From Phycisphaerales bacterium (GTDB taxonomy: Bacteria > Planctomycetota > Phycisphaerae > Phycisphaerales > UBA1924): a stretch of DNA of 39,128 bases. The notes beneath the pieces were generated by a model. The model was not told the origin of the DNA and did no database searches. It worked only from the letters and a program-made list of their open reading frames with translations. The position numbers were made by a program, and so were the translations under genes. The stretch is from contig JAPKGU010000013.1 of assembly GCA_026647565.1 (NCBI GenBank), positions 1 through 39,128 on the forward strand, in the 5' to 3' direction. Every line of letters begins with the position of its first letter. Within the stretch, counting starts at the first letter, position 1. Positions 26,833 to 35,839 of the stretch are shown piece after piece.

Positions 26833-26847
26833 GCAAATGCCGGACCA
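26833..26847 (-). promoter_or_regulatory. Sigma-54-like -24/-12 element immediately upstream of flgB
   Basis: Minus strand TGGTCCG-GCAT-TTGC, exact GG-N10-GC spacing, but only ~17 nt from the annotated ATG. Confidence 0.4.
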
Positions 26848-26866
26848 GACGTGACCCGGCCGCCCT

Positions 26867-28393
26867 CTACAGCGTCTCGGCCACGATCTTCTCCTCTTTC
26901 CACTTCTTGATCTTCAAGCCGAGCGTGCGGACACCGATGCCCAAGGCCCTGGCGGTCTTCAGGCGGTGTCCGTCGAACCTCTCCAAAGTCCGGAGAATTG
27001 CCGCACGCTCGATCTCCTCGAGCGTCATCCCGTCGACCGAGATGCCGAACGCCTTGCTCTCGATCATGCGCTCCGCGCCGAATCCGGCCGATCCGGGGCC
27101 GCCCACGAACGCACCCCCGCCCGCGCTCATCGCGGGCGAAGATCGCGTGCCGTTGGCATGTCCGGTGTCGACGATCTGAGTGCTCAAGCCCCCGTGCGCC
27201 AGCCACGGCTCGATCAGCGACCCCGGGATCTCCAGACTCCCGGAACCCGTTGAACCCCAGATCACCACGGCACGCTCGCAGATGTTCTGCAGCTCGCGGA
27301 CGTTGCCCGGCCACGTGTATGCGCACAGCAGGTCCATGGCTCCCTGCTCGAAGCCCATCGACCCACGCCCGTCCCGCAGACAGATCTCGTCCACGAAGTG
27401 CTCGGCCAGCTCCGGCACGTCCTCCGCGCGGTCCCGGAGCGGCGGCAGGTGGATCGGCAGCACGTTAAGACGGAAGAACAGGTCCTGCCGGAAGTGCCCC
27501 GCGCCGACGGAACGGGGAAGGTCGCGATTGCTCGTCGCGATCACCCGCACGTCCACGCCGATCGTGACCGAGGAGCCGACGCGCTCGAACGCCCGCTCCT
27601 GAAGCACTCGCAGCAGCTTTGCCTGCACGCTCGGGCTGACCTCGCTGATCTCATCGAGCAGGAGCGAACCCCCGTCGGCCAGCTCGAAGCGACCCTTCCG
27701 GAGCTTGTCGGCGCCCGTGAAAGCGCCTCGCTCGTGTCCGAAGAGCTCGCTCTCCAGCAGCGACTCCGAGAGCGCCGCACAGTTCACCGCCAGCATCGGA
27801 CGCCCGACTCGTGGCGAGAGCTCGTGGATCGCCCTCGCCACGACCTCCTTGCCGGAGCCGGATTCGCCGCACACAAGCACGTTCCCGTGCGAGCCGGCGA
27901 CCGCGAGCACCTGCTGCTTCACCCGGCGCATCGCGGCCGAGGATCCGATCAGCCGCTCCATCCCTCGGAGTTCGATCTCTCCGTCCTCGCGCTGCGTCCC
28001 GACGCGGAGCACCGCGTTCTCCCGCACGATGACGCCGTGCTGCACCGCCCGCTTGATCGCGACGACAAGCTCGTCCCCCTCGAACGGCTTGGTCAGATAG
28101 TCGAACGCCCCCAGGCGCATCGCCTTCACCGCTGTCTCGATCGTTCCGAACGCCGTCATCAGCACGATCGGAAGATCCTCGTCAATGGCGCGGATGCGTT
28201 CGATGAGCTCCAGCCCCGAGAGTCCCGGCATCCGGAGGTCCGTGACCACCGCGTCCGGACGACGCCTCGCGATCATCTCGAGCGCGCCCTGCCCGTCGGG
28301 CGCGCTCAGCACCTCGAAGCCCGCACGCTCCAGCGTCGTGCCGACGCTGTCACGCATCAACTCCTTGTCGTCAACAACCAGCACGGTGCTCAT
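26867..28393 (-). CDS. Sigma-54-dependent response regulator (FlrC/FleR/FlgR-like)
   Basis: Receiver VLVVDDKELMRDS...VVTDLRMPG...LMTAFG...YLTKPF. AAA+ GESGSGKEVVARAIHELS and GAFTGA motif (SELFGHERGAFTGADKL). Fis-type HTH at the C-terminus. Confidence 0.95.
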   Translation of the reverse strand: MSTVLVVDDKELMRDSVGTTLERAGFEVLSAPDGQGALEMIARRRPDAVVTDLRMPGLSGLELIERIRAIDEDLPIVLMTAFGTIETAVKAMRLGAFDYLTKPFEGDELVVAIKRAVQHGVIVRENAVLRVGTQREDGEIELRGMERLIGSSAAMRRVKQQVLAVAGSHGNVLVCGESGSGKEVVARAIHELSPRVGRPMLAVNCAALSESLLESELFGHERGAFTGADKLRKGRFELADGGSLLLDEISEVSPSVQAKLLRVLQERAFERVGSSVTIGVDVRVIATSNRDLPRSVGAGHFRQDLFFRLNVLPIHLPPLRDRAEDVPELAEHFVDEICLRDGRGSMGFEQGAMDLLCAYTWPGNVRELQNICERAVVIWGSTGSGSLEIPGSLIEPWLAHGGLSTQIVDTGHANGTRSSPAMSAGGGAFVGGPGSAGFGAERMIESKAFGISVDGMTLEEIERAAILRTLERFDGHRLKTARALGIGVRTLGLKIKKWKEEKIVAETL

Positions 28394-29349
28394 CCGGCTC
28401 GCTCCCTGCGCGAAGGACCACGAACAACGCTCCCCGACGCACGCGGCCCGGGAAGCCACAACTCAACGCACGCCCCGAAAGGACGCTCGCGCCGAACCAC
28501 GACGCGCCCTCCGTGTGCCTCGACAATCCTGTGAACGATCGAGAGCCCCAGGCCCGTGCCCGCGGCTCGCGTGGTGAAGAACGGGTTGAACATCCTCGCG
28601 ATCACGTCGTCCGACAGCCCGGGCCCCGTGTCGCGCACGAACAGCACCGACCACCCCTCCGCCCCCTCTTCGTGCTCCGATCTGGCCCCGAGCGTCAGGG
28701 TGTGTCCCGCGCCGCTGCGCCCGCCGCACTCGAACATCGCCTCGACGGCGTTTCGCACGATGTTCATCAGCGCCCGCTCGATCATCGGACCGTCGCACCA
28801 GAGCTCCAGTCCCGACTCGACCTGCCACTCGACCCGATATCCTCCGACCACGCGCTCCGAGACGTCGGCGCAGCCCTGGTGCGCTCGGCTCATCACCTCG
28901 CGAGCATCCGCCTCACCCATCCGGGGGCGTAGCTCCTTGGCGAACGCGAGCACGTCTCCCACAATCGCGTTCAGCCCTCGGGCGGCGTGCCCGATCTTCG
29001 ACGCGACGTCGCGCTGCGCGGGCAACGACGCAAGGTCCTCCTCGAGCATCCTCGCGTAGAGCTGGATGGAGCCGACGGGATTGCGGACTTCGTGCGCAAT
29101 GCCGGCGGCCATCTCGCCGATCGCCGCGAGACGCCGCGATCGCTCCAGCTGCTCGTTCGCCCGCGCCAGCTCCCCATTGAGACGCGCGACCTCGGCTCGC
29201 AACTGATGGTGCGTGCGCTCGAGTCGCGATGTCACGTCATTGAACGCCGAGAGAAGGTCCGCGAGCTCCCCCGGCGCGAGCGACGCCGCTCCGCCGTCGC
29301 TCGTCGGCTCGCTCCGTTCGCCCCGGTCTCTCATCGCCACATCGGCCAT
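28390..29349 (-). CDS. Cytoplasmic sensor histidine kinase (FlrB/FleS-like)
   Basis: HisKA AAIGEMAAGIAHEVRNPVGSIQLYARML, HATPase motifs NIVRNAVEAMF, VRDTGPGLSDDVIARMFNPFFTTRAAGTGLGLSIVHRIVEAHGG. Overlaps the regulator by 4 nt. Confidence 0.93.
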   Translation of the reverse strand: MADVAMRDRGERSEPTSDGGAASLAPGELADLLSAFNDVTSRLERTHHQLRAEVARLNGELARANEQLERSRRLAAIGEMAAGIAHEVRNPVGSIQLYARMLEEDLASLPAQRDVASKIGHAARGLNAIVGDVLAFAKELRPRMGEADAREVMSRAHQGCADVSERVVGGYRVEWQVESGLELWCDGPMIERALMNIVRNAVEAMFECGGRSGAGHTLTLGARSEHEEGAEGWSVLFVRDTGPGLSDDVIARMFNPFFTTRAAGTGLGLSIVHRIVEAHGGRVVVRRERPFGACVELWLPGPRASGSVVRGPSRRERAG

Positions 29350-29355
29350 GGCAAC

Positions 29356-29844
29356 TCAGCCCTCCCTGTCCTGGAATCGCGCGCCGGCCGTGCCGGAGCC
29401 GGACGCGCCGTAAGCGCTGACGGCCCGCCTTCCTCGACCGACCTCCGCCAGTTCCCGGGCGATGCGCTCACGCGAGGCCGCCAGCGACTGGCGGTCCCTC
29501 TCGTCGCGCGCGTTGATCTCATCGGCGAGTCGCTCGATCGCCCCGACGCGGCTCGTCAGCCGCTCCCTCGCACCCGGAGCGACCCCCGCCGCTCCGGAGC
29601 CGAGCTGGTCCCGATAGACCCTGGCGCGCTCGGCCAGGTCGACGATCTCCTCAACAATGCCCTGTCGCTGACGCAGGATCGCGAGCACGCCCTCGGCATC
29701 GCCCGCGTCCACAAGCTCGGTCTGTTTCTGGGAGAGCGCGTCAAGCGCACCATAAAGGGCGAACTGGCGCTCGACGATCGCCTCGAAGCGCTCCGTCCAC
29801 GTGTCGCCGCTCGCGCCCTGATTCCCCGCAAATCCGATCGCCAT
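29356..29844 (-). CDS. FlgN-like export chaperone candidate
   Basis: Helical ~160 aa protein: RFEAIVERQFALYGALDALSQKQTELVDAGDAEGVLAILRQRQGIVEEIVDLAERARVYRDQL, resembling the FlgN pattern. Position in the flagellar operon. Confidence 0.55.
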   Translation of the reverse strand: MAIGFAGNQGASGDTWTERFEAIVERQFALYGALDALSQKQTELVDAGDAEGVLAILRQRQGIVEEIVDLAERARVYRDQLGSGAAGVAPGARERLTSRVGAIERLADEINARDERDRQSLAASRERIARELAEVGRGRRAVSAYGASGSGTAGARFQDREG

Positions 29845-29901
29845 CCCGGACCTCCTGTCCAGTGCAGGCCAGACGCTCATCCCTCGCCCGAGCGGCCGCG
29901 C

Positions 29902-32418
29902 TCAGTCCGCGCTCCGCTCGCTCTCAAGGGCGTACAACCGCGCGCTGGCGTCCAGCCAACGCTCCCAATCTCGCCTTGTCATCGGCAGGTTCGGGTCATC
30001 CCAAACAGTTTCCGGCAGGGACTCGTAAAAACGCCTGGCCCGCACATTCGCGGTCCGGGCACGCTCGAAGTCACCCCGTTCGACGTACGCGTTCACCACC
30101 TGCACCATCGCAACGAGCGACGCCGGATCGTTCGGGTATCGCTCCTTCGCGACCTCGTACCGACGAACCGCCTCGTCGAAGTCCCCGAGATCGAACGCGC
30201 AATCCCCCATGTAGAACATCGCATTCCGAAGGTAGAGCGACTCCAGCGCCCGCCGCTTCCGCGGCTCCTTCAACGCGATCCCCGCCGCAGCACGCTCGTA
30301 CTGACCCATCGCCATCTCAAGACGCTCCCGACGCGTCTCCTCCAGCTCGACCCGATCCGAGTCCGGCATCGCGCCCCGCAGGACGCCACGAATCCGCTCC
30401 GCGTCCTTGCGGCACGAATCGGCGAGACGGAACCGCCACAGATCGGTCCTGCCGTCCTCCGGGTAGCGGTCCAGGGCTTCCGCATACCGCTCGATCGCCC
30501 GCGGCCAACGCCCCGTCCGCTCGTACTGCCCCGCCAGCTCGGACAGTGCATCGGCGTACACGCCCGAACGCGTGCCCACGATCGAGCCCTCGACGACCCG
30601 TTGCAGGATCGACTCCGCCTCCGCATCGTTCTCGGCGCTCGCGTCCAGCAGGAGACACTGAGCCAGCGGCACATGGCTGAGGTCCGCGTATGGACCAACG
30701 CGCACACCCACGTCCCGCAGCTCGCGATCCACGATGATCGATCGGAAGACCTCCGCCGCGCGGTCATACTCGCCCCGTGCCTGGTACGCGACCCCGAGCC
30801 GGAACCTCGCCTCCGCGTGGCGTCCGTCGCTCGGGAAGCTCTCGGTGAACTCGAGCAGCGCGGAGACGGCCTCGTCACGATCCCCGGCCAGATCGAACGC
30901 GTCGGCGGCCCTCCAGAGGGAGTCCGCGTACGACTGGGCGTCCCCGGCGACGCGGGAGGTGTGCAGCTTGGCGTAGAAACCCGCGCGGCGCAGGTGCGTC
31001 CGTGCCTGGTCGCGCGTCGCCGGATCCATGCCGGCGATCTCCATCGCGGGATCGGGCGAACTCTCGCGGCTGGGGAGCAGGTCCTCGGCCATGGCCCGAT
31101 GAGACCTGGCGATTGCGTCCAGCACCTCGGCGGGAACCTCGTTGATCTCGTACAGCCGCTCGGCCTCGGTCGCGAACCGCAGCGCCATCTCCGGGTCCGG
31201 GCGGCCCCCCCGGTCCGGTGTGCCCGCCATGAGCACGGCGTGCTGACGCAACAGACTCGACATCACCTGATCCGCGCGCACGAGCCCCGAGCGTTCGCCG
31301 CGCGTCATCGCTTCGACCAGCGTCTGGTACGCCTCAAGTGATTCATCGAAGCTGCCCAGCAGCGCTTCGCTCTCGCCAAGCCCGAGCAGCGCCGGCAGGT
31401 ACGTGCGACTTGCGCTGTAGGACTCCGTGATCTCGTGGAACTTCTCGCGGGCTTCCTGGGCGTTGCCAACACGCAACTCGCCCTCGGCCTCGAGCGCGAG
31501 CAGCTCGCCTCGCAGCGGGTCTCCGGCGCTGAGCATCTCGTTGGCACGCGCCAGACTTCTCACCGCCTCGTCCTGAACCCCGATCTCAAGGTACGCCCGA
31601 CCAAGGAGCACGTGCAGCTCCGCGACCTCCCGGTCGCGCGACCCACCCATGCGAGGCAGCGCCCGCACCAACCAGTCGACCACACCCTCCGCGTTCCCCT
31701 GACCCAGCATCAACTCGGCCTGACGCGCCGTGCCCCACGCGCGGTCCTCGGGCGGGAGCGTCGCCTCGGCCAGCAGAGATCCGAGCAGATCACGCGCGCG
31801 AGCCGCATCGGGCGTCGGACCGGCCAGCGCACGCTCGATCATCCGCCGGTACAGCTGGCGTCGCCGCCCGGGGTCCTTCTCGATCAGCTTGTCGGCCCTG
31901 GACTTGGCTTCATCCACCCGTCCGACGGAGATCATCGCATCGGCGAGAAACGCCGCGTCGCGTGCCTCGAGTTTCTCACCCAGCTTCTCCGCCTCCAGAT
32001 ACTCCCGGACCACGCTCTCGTTGTTCTCGTCGATCGAGACGCCCAGACGCTGCTGGCCGAGGTAGATCGCCCTGGCCACAAGCAGGTGGTACGCCCGCCG
32101 CTCCCCAACCCCCACGGTGCCGGCGTCCACGAACGGGAAAACATCCCCGTTCAGCACACCGATCGCATCCTCCGGCTTGTCGTCCGCGATCAGACGCTCC
32201 GCTCGCGTCAAGGGCGCCGTCACGTCCGGCTTCGGACGGCTCGTCGCCACCTTGTACACGCCCGCTGCAAGCCCCGCGACCGCCACCAGCAGCAGCGGCA
32301 ACTGCCACACCTCCCGCCATGACGGCGGCCCGCTCGACGAGGGCGCGGCTGCGCCGTCGCGCACCGCCTCGTCCGCGCCCGGCGTCGCACGATTCGGCTT
32401 GGAGGTCTCATCCGCCAC
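29902..32418 (-). CDS. Membrane-anchored TPR-repeat protein
   Basis: N-terminal TM LPLLLVAVAGLAAGVYKVA. Many TPR-like repeats, e.g. FDLAGDRDEAVSALLEFTESFPSDGRHAEARFRLGVAYQARGEYDRAAEVFRSII. Confidence 0.85.
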   Translation of the reverse strand: MADETSKPNRATPGADEAVRDGAAAPSSSGPPSWREVWQLPLLLVAVAGLAAGVYKVATSRPKPDVTAPLTRAERLIADDKPEDAIGVLNGDVFPFVDAGTVGVGERRAYHLLVARAIYLGQQRLGVSIDENNESVVREYLEAEKLGEKLEARDAAFLADAMISVGRVDEAKSRADKLIEKDPGRRRQLYRRMIERALAGPTPDAARARDLLGSLLAEATLPPEDRAWGTARQAELMLGQGNAEGVVDWLVRALPRMGGSRDREVAELHVLLGRAYLEIGVQDEAVRSLARANEMLSAGDPLRGELLALEAEGELRVGNAQEAREKFHEITESYSASRTYLPALLGLGESEALLGSFDESLEAYQTLVEAMTRGERSGLVRADQVMSSLLRQHAVLMAGTPDRGGRPDPEMALRFATEAERLYEINEVPAEVLDAIARSHRAMAEDLLPSRESSPDPAMEIAGMDPATRDQARTHLRRAGFYAKLHTSRVAGDAQSYADSLWRAADAFDLAGDRDEAVSALLEFTESFPSDGRHAEARFRLGVAYQARGEYDRAAEVFRSIIVDRELRDVGVRVGPYADLSHVPLAQCLLLDASAENDAEAESILQRVVEGSIVGTRSGVYADALSELAGQYERTGRWPRAIERYAEALDRYPEDGRTDLWRFRLADSCRKDAERIRGVLRGAMPDSDRVELEETRRERLEMAMGQYERAAAGIALKEPRKRRALESLYLRNAMFYMGDCAFDLGDFDEAVRRYEVAKERYPNDPASLVAMVQVVNAYVERGDFERARTANVRARRFYESLPETVWDDPNLPMTRRDWERWLDASARLYALESERSAD

Positions 32419-32506
32419 GCGATTCCCTCAGGGACTGGCGACCGCATCGACAGGGGTTCCGGCCCGCCCGGCGCGCACCGGAGGCCCATCGGGAGCCCTA
32501 CCAGTC

Positions 32507-32519
32507 CTGCTATCGGACG
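32507..32519 (-). promoter_or_regulatory. Recurrent CGTCCGATAGCAG element upstream of the TPR-FlgN-kinase-regulator operon
   Basis: Minus strand GGGTGAACGTCCGATAGCAG, ~90 nt upstream of the TPR ORF start. Confidence 0.45.
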
Positions 32520-32570
32520 TTCACCCACCCCATCTTGACGACCGGGACGACCCAGGAAACGGGAATCCGA

Positions 32571-34256
32571 TCACCCCTGCTGCTCGGCCTCTGCCTCGAA
32601 TCGCGATACAACGATCGTCCTCGCCACGGCGTCCCCCCGATGCCGCCCTCCCGGCTCGAAGACGCCAAGCAGCGCCGCCGGAGGCAGCCCCCAACGCACT
32701 GCGTTTCGAATCGCTGCTCGCCTCAGCCCGACACCCCGCCGGTCCACTGCGCGCCGATCCACGACCGCCAGAACCTCGCACCCCGCCACCACCTTACCGA
32801 CCGTGCGCCCGAACACGCCCTCCATCACGGTCGACACGACGAAGCCCGCCATCACGAGGTCAATCACGCCTACGACGCCCAACCCTTCTGGCGTGATCCG
32901 AAGCACATCGAGCACCGCGCCGGGGGTCGCGCCCGTGACGGCCCATACAGCACCGAGGGCCACACCCACGTCGATCAATGCCGCCGAGATGCGCCTCGAT
33001 GGGCTGGCGATCTCCGCCCCGTCCGGCAGGGCCACCACGCCCGGATCGTCGCCGACGCGGACCACGAAGAGCAGCACTGCCGCCGTCGAGCCGAGCAACA
33101 GCACGATCAAAGCTCTCAGATCCTGCGAGGAGAGCGGCCCGCGTCGGGCGGCCTCGCCGTCGTGCATCACCAGGCCGGTTGCGCCGGAGACCTCCCACAC
33201 CATCACCGGCCTTGGACGCAGCGGATCGCCGGTCGCACCGTCAGCCATCGGCGCCTCGCCCTGCCACGCCGCGACGACGCGCGACACATCTCCCAGGCCC
33301 AGCACGCCGAACGGCGAGCCGGCACCCTCTCGAGAGGCCACACGGCTCCAGTGGCCGCCCGCCTCCGACCAGATCGAGATCGAATCACCCTCTCTGACAA
33401 CGGCATTCAACATCCGACCGACACCGAGGAACTGCGTGCCCTCCAGCCCGAAGCCGGGAACGCCGAGCGGACGTCGCGACCATGTCCAGAGCTCGACGAC
33501 TCGCTCGCCCGGAGCCAAGTCGCCTTCGACCGGGCGGCCCGCCCAGGCACTCAACGCTCCCCCGCGCGTTCGACCGACCACAAGCACCCCGGCCGCCTCG
33601 GACGCGATCCAAACGGGGCTGGAGACATCCAACCCCTCCGCTCCCTGCGTCGGAATCGCGCTCGTCTCGATCCACGACGCGCTGTCCAGGCGAAACACCC
33701 TTGGAGCGTCCGTCGGGCCGGGCGTGTGCATCAGCGCCACCGGCCCCCACGGCGTGCCGACAACCCCGCGGAGGTCCGCCACGCGAAGCAGCGAGGGGTG
33801 GGCGTCCAGCAGGCCACGCGGCTCGTACGCGTACATCCCCGCGATCGGCGTCGGGATTGCGCGGAGCGACAGCACGCGATAGCCGGCCCCTCCATACACA
33901 CCCTGTGGACCGAACAGCAGGTACACCCGATCGTCGCACGCCGCGATCGCCGCCGGCATCGCCTCCAGTCGCGTCGCGGGAAACAGGACGCCATCGTCGG
34001 CGCCGGGCGTGCCTCCGACTCCTGCCCGAGGCGGCACGTGCGCCAAGACCGTCGCCGAGGCGTTCAGCGCCGTCGGTTCAGGCAACGCGATCCAGCCGTG
34101 CGAAACGACATCCGCTCGGCCCCCCTGGCTTCCAAGACGAGCGCTCCCCGCGCTCGGGAACACCCCGCGCTCCGGACCCGGCTCTCCGCCCGAAGCGCAG
34201 ACCCGCCCGGCGGCAATCACTGCGATGAGCACCAACAGGATCCGCATGCGCCGCAT
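32571..34256 (-). CDS. RDD-family membrane protein with large N-terminal extracytoplasmic domain
   Basis: Signal-like MRRMRILLVLIAVIAAGRVCA. C-terminal ASPSRRISAALIDVGVALGAVW...VMEGVFGRTVGKVVAGCEVLAVVDRR...RRAAIRNAVRWG pattern of RDD proteins. Confidence 0.8.
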   Translation of the reverse strand: MRRMRILLVLIAVIAAGRVCASGGEPGPERGVFPSAGSARLGSQGGRADVVSHGWIALPEPTALNASATVLAHVPPRAGVGGTPGADDGVLFPATRLEAMPAAIAACDDRVYLLFGPQGVYGGAGYRVLSLRAIPTPIAGMYAYEPRGLLDAHPSLLRVADLRGVVGTPWGPVALMHTPGPTDAPRVFRLDSASWIETSAIPTQGAEGLDVSSPVWIASEAAGVLVVGRTRGGALSAWAGRPVEGDLAPGERVVELWTWSRRPLGVPGFGLEGTQFLGVGRMLNAVVREGDSISIWSEAGGHWSRVASREGAGSPFGVLGLGDVSRVVAAWQGEAPMADGATGDPLRPRPVMVWEVSGATGLVMHDGEAARRGPLSSQDLRALIVLLLGSTAAVLLFVVRVGDDPGVVALPDGAEIASPSRRISAALIDVGVALGAVWAVTGATPGAVLDVLRITPEGLGVVGVIDLVMAGFVVSTVMEGVFGRTVGKVVAGCEVLAVVDRRAVDRRGVGLRRAAIRNAVRWGLPPAALLGVFEPGGRHRGDAVARTIVVSRFEAEAEQQG

Positions 34257-34342
34257 CGTACTCGCGCTGGCCGGAGCATTCCCACTGGCGTCCGCGAGCG
34301 GTTTGTGGCAGAATGCGCGCTCCATCGCCGAGACGCACACAC

Positions 34343-35806
34343 ATGGCCTGCACACCATCCGTATTCCGTCCGCGCGACCGCAGGTCCCCTGCTCCCGCGG
34401 CCCTTTGGGCGCTCCTGCTCATCGCATCGATCCTCTCCGGCTGCATCATCGCACAGCCGGGCGGCATGATGATGTCGAACGCGCCGACGGGCGAGTCCGT
34501 CGCATCCTCAGGCTCGGCCAAGCCGGGCCAGATCACCATGTCGGAGCTTGACGGGCTGACCAAGGCCTACGCAGACCGGTACATGACGTTGGTTGTCGCC
34601 GCATGCGACGCCCTCTCCCATGACAACCAGTCTCTCGAACAGAGGCGCATGGCCAACCTCTTCAAGACGGCCAGCGTGACATCCATCTACGACGTCGCAA
34701 CCAATCCAGATCCCTTCACGCAACTCATCGACATGCTTCTCGTGGTCACGCTCCAGAGCATGGTCTGGATCGACGAAGACAACGCCGCTCGCATCTTCCC
34801 CGGACGGGAGGAGATCCTCGTGCTGGCCATCCGCCGAGCACGCGAGGACATCTGGGATCTGGCCCGGAGGGCGATGACGCCGAAGCAGCTCGACGATCTC
34901 GATCGGCTCATGGTCGAGTGGCGCCGACAGAACCAGGACGTCCAGTTCGTCTCTTTCGTGCGGTTCGGCGACTTTGCCGATCGACGGGGCAAGTCGATCA
35001 TCTCGGAGGTCCGGTCCGGCGGGGGCCTCCTCGCGCCGGCCAAGCAGGCGATCGACGAGACCCGCCTGCTGGCCGAACGCATCTTTTACATCTCCAAGCG
35101 TGCACCCTTCCTGCTCTCTTGGCAGGCGCAGTCCTTCGCCGACGACATCCTGATCAAGCCCGAAGTCACCGACGCGCTCTCGCAGCTCAAGCAGGTCGCC
35201 ACGGCCGCAGAGCGTGCCGCTGTCGCCACGGAGGGCATCCCGGCCCTCCTGACATCCGAGCGCGAGGCGATCCTGTCCGAACTCGACGCGCGGGAGGGCG
35301 AACTGGTCGAGGCCGTTGCCGGCTATCGAGCCGCCGTCGCCGACACCCGGCTTCTCGCCACCGATCTCAACACCACCATCACAAGCGCAACGAACGCTCT
35401 GGAGGGCGCCGACCAGGTCGCCAGGTCGCTTGACCAGACCATTCGGTCGCTCGACGCGCTCCTGGGCGAGAGCGACGCGAACGACGCACCCTTCCAGATC
35501 GAGCCGTACGCCCAGACCATCCGCGAGCTGACGAGCACCATCCAGGAACTCAACACGCTGATCGCGTCGACGGACTCGCTCCTCGGCTCGTCGAATCTCG
35601 ACGATCGCCTCAAGCAGCTCGACGCCATCTCCGCGTCAAACCTGCTCGGCGCACGCTCGCACATGGCGTCGCTGATCGATCTTGGCTTCACGCGCGCAGC
35701 GATGCTCGCCGTCCTCATCTTCGTTCTTGCCCTCGGCTACCGCTTCCTGACGATGTTTCCGAAGCGTGACACAAGAATCCCGAAAGACCCCTCAGGATCG
35801 ACTTGA
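34343..35806 (+). CDS. Putative lipoprotein with long coiled coil and C-terminal TM helix
   Basis: Lipobox-like ASILSGC; heptad-like ATDLNTTITSATNALEGADQVARSLDQTIRSLDALL; C-terminal AAMLAVLIFVLALGYRFLTMFPKR. Confidence 0.75.
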   Translation: MACTPSVFRPRDRRSPAPAALWALLLIASILSGCIIAQPGGMMMSNAPTGESVASSGSAKPGQITMSELDGLTKAYADRYMTLVVAACDALSHDNQSLEQRRMANLFKTASVTSIYDVATNPDPFTQLIDMLLVVTLQSMVWIDEDNAARIFPGREEILVLAIRRAREDIWDLARRAMTPKQLDDLDRLMVEWRRQNQDVQFVSFVRFGDFADRRGKSIISEVRSGGGLLAPAKQAIDETRLLAERIFYISKRAPFLLSWQAQSFADDILIKPEVTDALSQLKQVATAAERAAVATEGIPALLTSEREAILSELDAREGELVEAVAGYRAAVADTRLLATDLNTTITSATNALEGADQVARSLDQTIRSLDALLGESDANDAPFQIEPYAQTIRELTSTIQELNTLIASTDSLLGSSNLDDRLKQLDAISASNLLGARSHMASLIDLGFTRAAMLAVLIFVLALGYRFLTMFPKRDTRIPKDPSGST

Positions 35807-35839
35807 ATCCACCCGAAGCGTCCGGCGCGGACAGTCACC

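Noticed and set aside
26817-27326. N-terminal 170 aa extension of the 26364..27326 ORF
   Set aside because: Out-of-frame reading of the sigma-54 regulator; FlgB alignment starts at MIDGVVNAG (26816).
28987-31341. 784-aa plus-strand ORF opposite kinase/TPR genes
   Set aside because: Arg/His-rich antisense translation of a clear histidine kinase and TPR protein; no motifs.
31962-34469. 835-aa plus-strand ORF opposite TPR/RDD genes
   Set aside because: Arg/Pro/His-rich shadow ORF; no domain, overlaps the real RDD and TPR genes and the lipoprotein start.
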